DNA of 64,000 bases from Roridomyces roridus (lineage: Eukaryota; Basidiomycota; Agaricomycetes; Agaricales; Mycenaceae): positions 62,001 through 126,000 of the forward strand of contig JARKIF010000003.1 in assembly GCA_029378245.1 (NCBI GenBank), given 5' to 3'. A program made the translations under genes and the position numbers. Numbering within the stretch: the stretch's first letter is position 1; every line of letters starts with the position of its first letter. Positions 22,308 to 34,549 of this stretch are shown here, piece by piece. The notes beneath the pieces were generated by a model. It saw nothing but the letters and a program-made list of their open reading frames with translations. It did no database searches and was not told the DNA's origin.

Positions 22308-23203
22308 TTATGTGAATACCCCATCCATATCCGAATACAGCGCCCTCCAGGTATCATCATGCCCAAATGACGGGGTCGAGTCCAAAATCTGGGCCGACAG
22401 CTGCCGCAATAAATCAGAATCGGACTGCATGGCGCCCGAGCTGGAAGAAGCCACAGCCCAATCGCCCGAGAGCGAGGACGAGAACGAGGTATGAGCTTCC
22501 ATACGCTCAACGAGCGAATGCAACTCTGGGTTATCTCGCGAGTAGCCCACGGCTTTTAACGTGTCTAGGATGCTAGAAAAATCGCAGCAAGAAATCTTGA
22601 TTGAACGAGAAATCCAAAAGACAACTAGTTTTACACGCACCACTTGAACGCGTCAACACGCCACGGCGGGACGCCTCCCTCCTTATCCGCTTCCTCCAAA
22701 CAAAACTGAGCCCAAGGCGGAACCACGCTCCAGGTCAAAAAGTCGGGCGGGTATGGTCGCAATTTGAGGTACCGCACAACATCGTTGACTGCGGCGCTCG
22801 CCATGGCGTGTGCTTGATTGTGTAGGAGTGTCAACCTAGCAGCCTCCCACGGGTGCCCTGAATCCAAGTGCACGTGCGCAGTGTCGGTAGAGGTAGAGTG
22901 GATAGCGCGATATCGAGCGTCGAGGTCTCTGTAAAGTGCGATGGTGAGACTCGTCGAGCCGACAGCCATGGCGGAAACAATCGATCGGACGTTCTCGTCG
23001 TCCGATGAGCCTCCCGGGGCACCGTTGAACAAGGCGCGGTCTCGGCCCGACAGCCAAGTTGTTTGGGCGAAGAGAAAGGCGACGATGGATTGCAGAGTGG
23101 ATAGAGTGGAGAAAAAGTCCGTTATGGCGTTCTCGGCGAGCGGTTGACGATGAGTGTGTTCTGCGCCATGTCAATAGAGATACAGATTCACGAGAGATAG
23201 GTA

Positions 23204-23754
23204 CAGTAGAGTCGGTCTTGTGGAATACTATCATGTGGAATATCCGTGGTATGGAATAGGATTTGGGGTGCTCCCGGGTCGGGAGCAGCCAAATATTCCA
23301 CTCACCGTGTTCTGGAATATGGAATAGGCTGCCGGTCCCATTATTCCACATCGCGGTGGCCGAAAATGGCAAAATGAGGGTGTTTGAGTGATCCGGAGGT
23401 CGAAATCCAGCATTGTTCACTGATAACAATCAACATTGGCAATCCCGGCCCATTGTCTCTCGCTGATAGCTTGTTTGATCTCAGCTCCGTGACCCCATCA
23501 CATACTGATCGGGCCTGATCCTGCTGATGGCAAGACCGTAGGCCTGTATTGCAAATGCGGCCTGTGCTTGAGTCCGTCTCAGCACTGGAATGCCACGGGA
23601 CTGAACAATGTTCCGTATTTTGAGAATAGTCTTGAATTTACAAAATAGAAATTAAATAATTCAAAAATTATCCATATATTCCATGTGGAATAACCGTCAT
23701 ATGGAATAGCCTTCGGACCGCTCCGGACAATATTCCATATCAGCAACTCTACCG
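23204..23754. mobile_element. Tc1/mariner (pogo-like) MITE in an intron, 551 bp
   Basis: Ends CAGTAGAGTC and (inverted) CGGTAGAGTT are flanked by TA on both sides (23202-23203, 23755-23756), the pogo/Tigger pattern. The subterminal parts repeat TGGAATAT and ATTCCATAT words. It lies within the intron between exons ending at 23758 and starting at 23160, next to the donor, so the splice borders are kept. Confidence 0.72.
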
Positions 23755-23843
23755 TACCTCCGATGACCTTCTCGTACAGATCACGACTCAAACGGCTGAC
23801 GTGGAAGAAGACTAGAACAAGTCAGTGAATCCAATGGAGAGAA

Positions 23844-24315
23844 CAAGGGGTATCAAAGATAAGAAATTGCCTATTATAGGAGGGGGGAGGGGGGTCCCTC
23901 CGAGGGCTGAAAAAAAAGGTTTGTACCAAATGTCTGGAGAACACTGGGAAGGCTCTGTTTGCTTAGCTAGACCATTGAACAGAGTCCCAGTGGACTTTCT
24001 CAAATTTTCCAGTACATGGTCCCGATTTGATCACGTGTCCAGATAATCACGTGCTCCGGTCACGAGGCGACCCCGTCAACTCAGAATTTCAGTGCAAAAC
24101 CCCCATCTTGGGGTCCAGAGCTAAGGGAATGCACTTGGAAGCCATTTGGAAGCATTTACCGCAAGCAGGAGGGCTGAAATACCCCAAATAAGCTGATTTG
24201 ATGCATCCCAAAAAGGAAATTTCCTTTTATAGAGGGGGGGGGGGAGGGTCAGCCAATTTGGCTGAAATAAAAAATTCGAGGTGATGTACTGAACTCTTAT
24301 TTTTGGTACCCCTTG
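23844..24315. mobile_element. hAT-type MITE, CAAGGGGTA ends, 472 bp
   Basis: Inverted ends CAAGGGGTAYCAAA, with the exact duplication ggagagaa at 23836-23843 and 24316-24323. G-rich stretches at 23880-23897 and 24232-24247 are followed by GGCTGAAA-like words in direct orientation. No coding capacity. It sits upstream of the transcription-factor exon 23758-23811, in its preceding intron. Confidence 0.82.
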
Positions 24316-25573
24316 GGAGAGAATCAAGATTGTATATCGGGTTGGATCGCCCCATAGACCATTTGTGTAACAGCCTTCTTCGTTACCAGGGATTCCAGGA
24401 TGCTGCTTAACGAAGGTGGTTCAGGGCCCGATATCAACACTAGGTCGACGTATGTTCTGTTTACATTGAGTGTTCCCCTTCAGGTTTTGCCGCGAATGTA
24501 ACGTACGGGACAACAGGTTTGCGCTCCAAGATTGCAGTAAGACTCTCCATCATCTGGATGAGGAGATTAATCGGCAAGGATGGATGGAGAGTGCGAGACA
24601 CACCAGATAGGTGGCCCAGCTAGCGTCTCTGTCGTTCGGTTTCCAATTCCAGCCTACGGCAAGACTGCGTGTGTGAGAGATATACGCGAGCGCCCACGGA
24701 CGATTCAAAGCGCGCCGAGCTGTAGGTACTCCGTAAATACGTCCCTATTGAAGAATGTGACCCACTTTCATCGAGAATGGTAAGCAAGAAGCATGACGCT
24801 GCGTTACAATCCGACACTTGGAGACAAATCCCTGCCTCTTTAGCAAGCACCAGAGCCTGTTAGTGCAAAGCACGACAGGCAGGCGATCTTCGCATACCGT
24901 AAATTCGTAAATCCGCGCCTGAGAACAAAACAGAGCGGTCGAGGAGGGAATCTTGTTTGGGCCCAGGTCCGATGATGGCGGGATGGATGAGTGCCGACTG
25001 TGCGCAGATGCAGTACGTTAGAACACGCTCGTCTAGGGGGAGGAGGTCGATTCTCCAGGACAAGGAAGAGAGTGTAGCTGTCAGGCCGGTCCTCCGCAAA
25101 AGAGGGAAGTTGGAGTGCAGCGAGAATGTGAAGCCTAAATCGAAGAGAATGGATAGGATGACGAGGTACGAGTGAGACAGGCGCACATTCGAACAGATCT
25201 TGGACGAGTTCGGGGGGAAGTTCTCTGGATGGAGGCTGGAGACTGAGACTCGACCGGACGACAAGATTACTAGTAGATTGATTTGCTGCAGCCACCCCGG
25301 CGGGCTCAGGAGATTCTGACGCAGTCTGAGGTTCGCATTGGTTTCTCATGAATCGCAGCACTTCCGGCTCTTTGGCTCCCAAACAAGTTCCGTAAATCAG
25401 CGGATGTGACAGTCATCTCCCGAACACTCCCGTTCTGACCGAACTCGCATCACCGAACGCCATCGCGATTTGATTACGAACCCATAAACGGACAACTCAC
25501 CTCCCTTGACCTGATTTGGCAATCCCGCGCTTCCGCAAGTCACGCATCCCCACAGTACACTCGCATTTGTCAT

Positions 25574-26468
25574 GCCCCCGCTCCATTCTTCGATCCCTGT
25601 GCACATAGCCTCCAGGGCAATGCTCACCGCTACGGGCTTTTGCACTGGATTTCGGGTGTGATGATGATTCCTGGTGACTCTCTTTCTATTTATATCACAG
25701 CATTTTCCATCCTCAGATTACGAATCTGCTTATTTATTGGGGACGAATGGTGCCACTTTTTGGGGCGCCAAGACTATTCAGTAGGTATAAAAACCTGTAC
25801 GGCAGTCGCCCAAAAATATCATCCCAGATCTTAGTATCTCAGATCACCTCAATTCTCACTGCACTTCAGCATAATCGCGCTTCTCTGCCATCTGCCCTAA
25901 ATCACGCATAACGGTGATTTCTTTGTCTATTCCTCTTATTCTTTGTGTTTGTAGGCTTCTCAAGTCAACTGCGGAACTTCGGTGGAAGGGTGTACCCAGC
26001 GTGCACATTCCTCAGAAACCCGAACCCCTCCCGATCGACAACCAGATCCCCCATTCCTTGAATCGTGAATCGATCAAGCACGGTGGACGACGCACTTTCG
26101 ATTAGTCCCCCACTCATTCGTCTTCCGTGGTAAACGACACACCTCATCGGATTACGAACCATATTCATTTACACCGTCACACGAGGCTCGGAGGCTCCTA
26201 CGGACGGTGGGAGACGCAGCGCGTACCCCAGCAGTCGACAATGACTGAAGTGTGTAATCCATTATTATCTGGCCATGTGCAGCAAGAAGACGAGAGTGCG
26301 AATCTTTAATTTACATCAATTTCGCTCCTTACTTGGTAGATTTAAGAATGGCACGGGTTCGATCGGTCAACTGAGTGAAAAGCTCTTCAATCTCGAGCGT
26401 GATACAATAAATACACTCATTAATGTGTCTAAGAATTCATAACCGTAAACGAGCCAATGTCCATACCT
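25574..26468. other. Intergenic between two minus-strand genes
   Basis: A TATA-like tataaaa at 25788 on plus and some open frames occur, but no protein family. It contains the presumed promoter of the transcription-factor gene and the 3' flank of the RTA1-like gene. Confidence 0.4.
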
Positions 26469-27711
26469 CTACACATTGAGAAACTCCCTCGATGGGTCCA
26501 TACGCCCAGCCATCTTGATCCCCGACCCATCCGTATGCGGCTCCAAAAACCTTGGCGGCCACACGAAACAATACAGCGACATTGTGACCCAAAGTGCCAA
26601 CGAGTCGAAGAGGTAAAAGTACCCCTCGTGTTCAGCCAGATATCCATTGTACCCACCAGCGAACTCGGCGATGCGGAACCCGGAGCGTATCAGGATGCCG
26701 ACGCAGGTGAAACACATCGTCCAGAACAGGAGGCGCCAATTTGAGCTAGGGTCTTTCTTGAGGATTTTGAAGGGCGTGCGGTCTTGGTGTGCGGCGTGCC
26801 AGAGATTTGGGAAGCGGGACTTTCTGTGGGTTGGATTGATTGGTGGTTAGTAAGGAGTCTGACGAGGATAAAGGAATGACATACATGCGCCAGCCCCACA
26901 CAATAAGAAGCAAAGTGAAGAAGAGGAAGGAGACCAATTGCAGTCCAAGCCCGACCATCGAGACCTTCGTCCCAAGCTTGCCCGCGTTCACGTTGTGACT
27001 CGTCTCCATGGAGCCTCCCGTGGCCTGCACGAAGAACGTGATGACGTCGCTCCAGACGAAGATCCGCACGAGCCACCCTGGGCGGATGAGGAGCGTGCTT
27101 GAGACGACGTTCACGTCGAAGGTTGAGGCGAGCCGGGAGAAGATGACGTAATCCGTCGCGAGGAAGGCGCACGGGGAGAGCAGGATAAACTGTGCGGCAA
27201 TTATATTGGCACCAATGAGTGAGTGGATGGGAGAAGGAAACGCACGAGATCCTCGACGATGTAGATTGTCTCGTTGTACGGCGATCCCGCCAATAGGATC
27301 CGGAGCGCGAACCCGACCGACATACCTGCGTAGCAGAACATCAACCAGTCACTTTGCAATGTATGCATGCGACTCACCCGTCATGCCAAGAGTGAGAGTC
27401 AGCATGTACGATGGGCGCCCGAATCTGAAATACTCTGTGACGAAAACGAGAGAAATTCAGCGGTGCCCACCAGAAGGAGGGAGGACGCACGTATCCAGCA
27501 GATGAAGGCGGATTGGCCATAGACAGCCAAGGCAACGAACGCAGGGAATTTCTTGGGAATGTAGCCCCCACTGCAGGAGCATGAGTCCCAACAGGAATCG
27601 CTAGACATTTTACACGCACATGGGCTGCTGGTTGTCCGTAGAATCGGCGGCAAGTACGATGCTCAGCAGCGCACAGAAGAGGAGTAGGTATCGGCCAATG
27701 AGATTCGGCAT
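26469..27711 (-). CDS. RTA1-like lipid-translocating/resistance membrane protein
   Basis: Exons on minus: 27614-27711, 27491-27570, 27378-27434, 27246-27325, 26887-27189 and 26469-26823; phases agree at every junction. A signal-peptide-like start (MPNLIGRYLLLFCALLSIVL) is followed by about seven hydrophobic helices. Diagnostic blocks are FSRLASTFDVNVV, IFVWSDVITFFVQATGG, GTKVSMVGLGLQLVSF, FRIAEFAGGYNGYLAEHE and YLFDSLALW. This order (SDxxxFxxQxxGG, then the RxxEFxxGxxGYLxxHE loop) is that of the RTA1/RTM1 family (PF04479) of fungal plasma-membrane proteins linked to resistance to toxic lipids and azoles. Length ~323 residues is normal. No lesion was seen, in contrast to several neighbours. 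Confidence 0.85.
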
Positions 27712-28029
27712 CGGAAGGAAGAAGGAAGTTGGGGTGTCCAAGGTGTGGTAGCGTACTATATATACTGATCGGCGTCAATTAATAAAACACCTCGTCGCAT
27801 TTTGTGACTGCGGAGTTCGTTCTGAATGCCATTGTCGACTCGCCGTTGCTGTGAAGCTCTGAGTGAGGCTACTGAGGAAATGGACAAGACCAAGACAAGA
27901 CTCACCTAGAATCTAGTCAATCGTGGTAAGCTTCACTCACCTTTATTCCTCTCTAAGGGCGACGATGGACTGTGAAAAACACCTCGCGCTTTTTCCTGGA
28001 GCGTGATCGGATCCGCTGCGGGCTGCGCC

Positions 28030-31000
28030 GTAGTGCAAGATACGTACGCAGTTTAGAGAACCTAAACGGTGTGGGCGTGCAGGAGCCTGACGGCTTTTCT
28101 TCGGCCTCGTAGCGTGAAGCTATCGTCAGGGAACCACGAAGACCGTCCTTCGAATTGTCGTGAACAAATGAACAGAGGTACAGAACCCCTTCTCACCTCT
28201 TCACACGCATAGAAGTGAAACTCGAGCGGCGAAGTGGGGATGTAGTTCGCCACCAAAAGTCCTAACCGAGATCAGCGCTCTTGTCTTGTAATGGGAAGAA
28301 ACGAACTTCTAAACGCGAGAGTTAACTTTTTGGCGGGACAAATTGGCTTGCGCCCGCGCAAACTGGCTTGTTTCGGGCGTGGGCGGGGATTTTGGTGTGA
28401 TCACCCGCCCCCGCCCGGCTAATTATAATTGGCGTGCACGCCAATTTGTTGGCTTGGCAAGCCAATTTGTCGCCTCGTGCCAAGCCAAATTTTGACATTG
28501 GCTTGCGTCTATTCTACGTTCCTGAAGCTCATTCCACTTGTCCCTTGTGGTGTATCTCCATCCTCTAACCTCCCCCTTGCTATTGGTATGGTTTTCGTGG
28601 TGAGAGCTGCCTTTGACTTACCAAAGCATGTACCATGTCGAATAATAACCGTGCCATATTGGCCAAATTTCACCCCCCGGCTGGCTTGCGAGGCTCATTA
28701 GATGCATTTGGGTCCCTTCAACCCCGTCCCGCCTTGATTCCTCTGTGAAATGTGTCCTAGCGACGAAGATACCATGATATTGGTTGGACTGACTCTGCTT
28801 GTCGAACAACGGCTCCTTTGAGCATCAAAATAACCTATTCACTCGTTCGGTGTACTCAGTGGGCTTATGTGAGATGCCCCACAGGTCGTGAAGCCCGTCG
28901 TGACCTCTAATCCTGCTCATGAGGGCGCCTGAGCGGACTCCTCTACCAACAAGTGCATTTCCCACCCGAAATTTGGCTTAATCTTGTTGAAAAATACTTC
29001 GGGTGATCCATAAGAGTCCCCTCGTCTGGCTGAAGGCTTGAAATCGGCACTGAAATTGTATTTTTGTGTTCCACCGCCCACAAGCCAGTTTGCCTGATGC
29101 CATCAAAATGGGCGTGGATTGGCTTGTTCCCAAATTTCGATGAGTTCGTGGGGTAGCCCGATTAGTAGTGACACATTAAGAGCTTGCATAGTCCCCTGTG
29201 GACTCTGAAACACAAATATGCTTGAATTGAACCGCACACAGTACAAAGTTGAACAGGCCAGTTGCCATCACAAGCCAGTTTGTCGCCTGCCATCAAGTCG
29301 GCGGGCATGCAGATTTCCAACAGATTTCAATGAAATTTCAATGTCATATGGAGGTATGTCTCAGAGAACAACGCACAAGACCTCACAGCAGCTCACACCA
29401 TGGCCCTTCTGTTGAGAAACCGGCTATCAGTGCTAATTACTTGCGCTCGGATTGAATACTGACTGGGACCAAACACCCAAGATGAAATCGCATTGGCTAT
29501 GTGAGGCTTTGGGAGCTCGACTATCACATTGGATTCGTTGTCAGAGGGAAGACGAATTTCCGATACTTGAACGTGGCAGCAACCTCGAGCCGTTCCCGTC
29601 TATCTGTGCTCAACGAGGATTGGCATATTGAATTTGAACCAGGATGTGCGCCGGCATATTGCGCGCCCCGTGCATGGCATAGTCAGGCCCGCAGCCCATT
29701 TCCATGCCCACGCCCACGCCCACGCCCACGCCCGCAGAATGACAGCTAGTAGGTAGAGTGAGATCGAAATGAACCGAACGCGTGGGATGATAAGGTGCTC
29801 AACGAGCAGCCGTTTGCTCGAGCTCGTATTTCTATTGCCCTCGGGATTGCCTCGGCCTTCCTGGCGATGTTGAAATACATTCACTACAACTGCTGCCGAT
29901 GAGAAACTGAACGCTACTTACCTGCATTGTGGAACTACAATGCCTGGTCCCAAGTTGAAGCCACCCCAAGCCCCGCCCGCCAAGCTGAATTTGGCACATC
30001 AGGCAATCTCAAGTATCGGGGAGTCTCCTCGGGGAACAATCAAATGAAGGGCCGCGTAACGTGGTGAAAAGTTCGAAATCGATCATGCTGGTGCTGAACG
30101 ACGACGATCAAGTGTGTTGAAGTCGATGGGTGATGCGCGGCACATGATGTACTGATGTGAGTCTGGAAGCGTTATGAGACAGTGGTCGAGATACAGATAC
30201 ACGAAATTGAGTTGCTAAGCAGGCACAAGCCACGCCCACGCCACACCCGCCCACGCCCACGCCCGCCAAGCCAAATTCAAACTCCGCTAAGCGGCGCAAG
30301 CCAATTTGGCACGCCAATTTGAGAAGTCTGTTCTAAACGCCACCAGAATAGTAACAGTACCCGACTCGTCATCGCCAGCACCCGGCGCACGAGCAGAGAG
30401 ATTGTCATAACTCAGGCTGTCGATATGCGCTCTGAGAATCGTGATTCATGACAGGGTCTGAATCCACCGCACCGGAAGGTGTGATACGCGCAATCTACGA
30501 GAGCGTCAAGTCGAGGGTGCGGTTGGATGAGAGATATGACTTGCAATGGAAATCTCCTTGAACGGATGCTGCACGACCTTCAACTCCTCACTGGCAAGCT
30601 CAGCCGCATAGGTCAAGATCTTGGCAAACAACCACTCCGAGCTCTCCTTCCCCGTGTCAGAGTTCCATGCCCGATTGTTGTAAGAAGTGAAATGCCAGAG
30701 GTTGGATTTCAGCTCTGCAGTGGAGAGGTGAGGGAATACGGGCTTGACTAGGGTCGAATTTGGGGGTGGGTACGAAAAGTGCTGCTTTGGAGATGACCCA
30801 AGGTGAGGGGTCTCGGTTCTACACAAGGGAATCAAGATGAACTAGGCGACACGATAGAGTAGCGCACATATCCATAAAGTCCCGACCCTGCGCCTTGAGC
30901 TCGAGTTTTTCTGTCTCCGTCATCCATTGCTGCTCATCCGTGCCTTCCATGGGAAGAAATTCGACCAGGTGGAGTTCATAATACGCATTGGAAAGTTCTA

Positions 31001-31137
31001 TCGGGACGGTTCAGTTCCCCAACTTGTTGGTGACTCCCGATCCGACTCACCTTGAGAAGTCTCGAAGGGGACTTGGCATATTGCGCTGTCGCGAAAACGA
31101 CGAGAGCAAGTGTGAGGGTGAAAGCTAGTAGTCCCAT
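28030..31137 (-). pseudogene. M28 (leucine aminopeptidase-type) peptidase, truncated and interrupted
   Basis: The start at 31137 gives a signal peptide (MGLLAFTLTLALVVFATA). Then come ELSNAYYELHLVEF, LPMEGTDEQQWMTETEKLEL, LSTAELKSNLWHFTSYNNRA, SDTGKESSEWLFAKI, and the zinc-site region AHIDSLSYDN, ARAPGAGDDESGTVTIL, then after a 2-kb insertion VANYIPTSPLEFHFYACEE and GLRGSLTIASRYEAEE. These are the first two-thirds of secreted M28E aminopeptidases, including the His and Asp zinc ligands. Damage: a frameshift just before AHIDS, a phase mismatch between exons 31051-31137 and ~30997, a transposon at 28316-30330, and no C-terminal third (the later Glu/Asp/His ligands) downstream. Not functional as read. 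Confidence 0.72.
28316..30330. mobile_element. Non-autonomous hAT-like element, CAAGCCAATTTG family, ~2.0 kb
   Basis: Flanked by ttctaaacg at 28307-28315 and 30331-30339 (8-9 base duplication). Ends share the inverted block TTGGCGNGNCAAATTGGCTT followed by GCGCC. Repeated words CAAGCCAATTTGKCGCC and GGGCGTGGGCGGG/CCACGCCCAC fill both ends, including a (CCACGC)n run at 29704-29731. No transposase frame was recognised in the ~1.5-kb interior. It sits in or next to an intron donor of the M28 gene. Confidence 0.78.
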
Positions 31138-32096
31138 CGGGGAAGGGATGGAGATTGGGGCCGCGCTTTAGTAGAGGTGACTACGCGACTGAAAACACGG
31201 CGATAGTGCCAGAACTGCGCATCAAACTTCTTGATGGCGGACCGGGCCGCCAGTAAGTACACCCGCCTGAATACAGACGCTTTCCAATGCAATCCTGCAA
31301 GTCAGAAGAACTAGATTCCAGTGGTTGCATCACACCGAAGGGGAGCAAGTACAAGGTGGTGGATCGAGTTCAAGCGGGATTTGTTTGGATGGCAAACAAT
31401 TGAAGATCATCGCAAGATCATCGATCATTTCTTGATGCACCGCTTGCGGAATTTTCAATTTCCCACTGGCTCCTCCTCAGGCTCGACGTCCCACAAGAGA
31501 TTCCACAGTTGGTCCTCTGTACTGAACTCGTACTTGGCATGCAAATTTGACTCTTGGCGCTTCTCTTCAAGGCTCAAGCCGTCTCAAAAGTGTCCCTCCC
31601 AAATCCTTCCCTATATCCCACAGTTTCCCACTGCCTTGAACTGGCCGTGTCCACGAAACAATCGCTCATTGCACCATCCTCTCCATCCCGGGCACCAACC
31701 AACAGGACTTGCCGAATACACTGAAACGTCCCCATTTTTCCTCGGTCCCGTCGAGCGAAACGTTGCTGAAACTGGTTGATTTGAGGACTTACTCGGAATC
31801 TGAATCATCCCATCCTGCTGGCACGTCACCTCGAAGAAGCCATCCTATGCCTAAAGTTACAAGTTCCTCGAAATAGCCCCCCTGGGGCCTGAACATCTCT
31901 CCGCATTGATCCCGGGGCAATCCAGTGCTTTCGCTGCCTCGTGACTGACAGCGGAGGACCGGAGTGTCCTGGGCGCACCCGCGGCCCGCTTCGATGTCTG
32001 CTTCTGCTATGCTGGCTGGTCACAAGCCCAATCCATTCCTGGTGTCCGAAGTCTTGTATTTAACGGTGCGACATCTGGTCAGTTGGCACCCACACC
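31138..32096. other. Divergent promoter region of the M28 remnant and pectin methylesterase
   Basis: No domain was found in the open frames. It lies between two divergent starts, so regulatory sequence for the pectin methylesterase is expected here. I see no distinct element beyond AT-rich sequence near 32050. Confidence 0.35.
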
Positions 32097-33446
32097 ATGC
32101 AAATCCCCCTCATCCAGCTCTTCATCTGGGCTTCGTGTATACAGGCGTCATCCTTCCGACATGTGCAGTCTATCAGCCCACCAACGGGTTCAGTCATCGT
32201 GAGACCCGATGCGCAGCCTGCGATGGGAGAATTTTCGAATCTCGGGGATGCGGTGAACGCCCTACCCGCGGACAGCTCCTCCCAGGTCGTCTTTGTGTAT
32301 CCGGGGTTGTACGTCGGACAGGTCAATGTATCTCGTCCTGGGCCTGTCACGGTAAGCACACCCATTCAAATCTCGTTCCAGTGGGCTGTGTTTAATGGGT
32401 GCGTGTATGTAGATCATGGGGTTTACTCCAAACCCACTGGATTTCACGAACAACACGGTCGTCCTTGTACACAACGCGTCGCTTGCTACGGGTGCCCTCA
32501 GCGACGACCTAACAGGAACACTCCGTTTGCTGTCTAACAACATATCGCTATATAATTTGGATATCCGGAATGACTTTGGTGTGGCGTTGACGAATGGGCA
32601 GGCCATTGCATTGAGTGTCCAGGCGGATCAAGTGGGTGTTTATGGATGTCGGTTGTTTTCGTACCAGGTAAGTCGGGATTGTATCTCCCGTCTTGGATGA
32701 TCTGTGACGCCGTTTAGGACACCTTGTATACGAACGTGGGGAACAACGTCTTTCTCAGATCGTACATCGAGGTTCGTTCTTCGTTCTTCCCCAATTTGAC
32801 TTACCCCGTTAATCCCACCTTATCAGGGCGCGGTCGACTTCATCTTTGGCAGGCATTCGATAGCGTATTTCGAGGGGAACACCATAGCCAGCAGAGGCGC
32901 TGGGTGTGTTACCGCCAGCGGAAGAGAGTTGAACGATACTGGCATATGTGTGTACCCTCAAGTCGACCCTCTGGTCAACACTGACCTCTCCCTTTTAGAT
33001 GTATTCGACCACAACAAGATTGTCGCTGCAAGCGATGCATTCCCCAACGTCACCGGCAACGTTTTTCTGGGTAGACCCTGGGGAGGTGCGTCGGGTCGAC
33101 GACTCCGTGTTCAAGTTTGTTTGATCTTGATTCAACTTTCAGACTTTGCCCGGGTGGTCATGAAGAATACCGACATTGAAGCACCAGTAAGTCTGTCTCA
33201 ACACCCGACTCTCTTGCCTGACACAAGCTCCAGATGAACAAAACCATCTGGTCAATTTGGAACCCCGGCGACGAACGTATCGACTTTATCCTCTTCGCCG
33301 AATTCAATTCCTCCGGTCCCGGAGTGGAGAACGCAAATCGGCCCAATTTTTCAACGATATTGACAGGGGATGAGGCCGCGCAGTATACTCTGCCGTCGAT
33401 TATACCCAATTGGGGGGATTGGGTGGATAGCGGGTTTTTACTTTGA
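32097..33446 (+). CDS. Pectin methylesterase (CE8), secreted, 342 residues
   Basis: Seven exons, 32097-32351, 32413-32667, 32718-32771, 32827-32947, 32999-33085, 33143-33186 and 33234-33446, total 1029 bases in frame. A signal peptide (MQIPLIQLFIWASCIQASS) starts the protein. Family landmarks appear in order: FSNLGDAVNAL and VFVYPGLYVGQV, ALTNGQAIALSVQADQVGVY, YQDTLYTN (acid/base Asp), GAVDFIFG (nucleophilic Asp), VFLGRPWG (catalytic Arg), then FAEFNSSGPG and a WVDSGFLL end. The enzyme de-esterifies homogalacturonan in plant cell walls, opening it to pectate lyases and polygalacturonases. All catalytic residues are present and length is normal, so it should be active. It fits a litter- or plant-associated fungus. 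Confidence 0.92.
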
Positions 33447-33963
33447 GGTTGAGGTTGATGTAGATCCATGTTTAAATCTACACTCCCCTTTTCAAAATGT
33501 ATGTACCTCCGAGACGCATCATGAAAAATCAAAACGCGTCGCAAGTAGCTCAGCAGACCGGAGCGGGATCGAGGTTCTAGCTTATCGCGTGCACTGCGGC
33601 CTTTTCCCGAGATCTCCTTCTGGAATTACTACTCTTGACTTGCAGGCACGCCTCCTCAACTTACCGCCGTCAACCCGACGGAACTCGCCAGCGACACGGG
33701 CAAGGATGGCATCGTTGGATGAGGCATTGATGTGGCAAGTCGTATCAGCCGGATCACTTCGATCACTGATCAGATCAAATCGAACATTTTCCTCGATTCA
33801 TTCTCCGGTTCGAAGTTCGAAGAGGTGCGAAGTCGCGCGCACAGTGGCTCATGCACATGTTTCACGATCATTTATCCTGTCCCCGAGTGGTACGGGCCCA
33901 TCTATTCAGTACTATCCAATATTCCATGAACTTGGACAGATTTTGACCATGACCACCTGGATC
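33447..33963. other. Intergenic, no supported gene
   Basis: Contains a short plus-strand frame (SRISRITSITDQIKSNIF) with protein-like composition but no recognised family. It ends at the outer nested transposon. Confidence 0.35.
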
Positions 33964-34549
33964 TAGGCTCGAATCCAGCCTGTCTATGAACAAGTGTCGA
34001 TAGACAGGCTGGTCGATTTCTTTGATGGATTCGAGTCAAGCGATCAATGATTTAATTTACCTATAAAAGGCTATTCGGCATTGTCAATCACGGTACGGTC
34101 GTGAGTCGAGGCATCGTTTTCACAGATAATCATGTATATGGTACATGCAATAAAGCCCTACTATCTCAATATTCCAATTGGAGCCACTTTGGAGCCGCTA
34201 GCGGCCCGTGGAGAATGTCCAGAGGAACCCCTTTGCATGTGATGGACCGGCCGATCGCGCCGAATAGCCTTATTTGGATTGATCAGGTGACGCGAAGCGA
34301 TCAAACGAAATCGACCGGTCTGTCTATCGACACTAGTGATGTTCAGGGCCCGGCTTGCAGCGGCTCGGGCTCCACATTTCCCGAGCCCAAGCCCAAGCCA
34401 AGAGGCCGCAGATCAATTGATACATGACACAGGATTGATACCTCCAGTTGGCTCTGATGCAATCAAGAAATCTCCAGAATGCATGGAGGAGCGTCAAATG
34501 CAAGACAGCATAGGTATCAAGTGTAGAGCAATGTGTAGTAAGTCCTATT

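Larger units (their letters stand above)
22308..25573 (-). pseudogene. Fungal-specific transcription factor domain protein, interrupted
   Basis: Exons on minus include 25501-25573 (start MTNASVLWGC), 25187-25375, 24766-25134, 23758-23811, 22641-23160 and 22308-22572 (stop); exons between 23812 and 24765 are unresolved. The middle part reads LPLDERVLTYCICAQSALI, HPAIIGPGP, FSGADLRIYG, CRALH, QALVLAKEAGICLQVSDCNA. This is the fungal transcription factor domain (PF04082-like) that follows a Zn2Cys6 cluster in regulators of catabolic and secondary-metabolite genes. No six-cysteine cluster is visible at the N-terminus. A TAA at 24860-24862 lies in frame between CRALH and QALVLAKEAG. Two transposons sit in introns (23204-23754, 23844-24315) without breaking flanking exons. 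The nonsense codon makes a full-length product unlikely. Confidence 0.68.
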
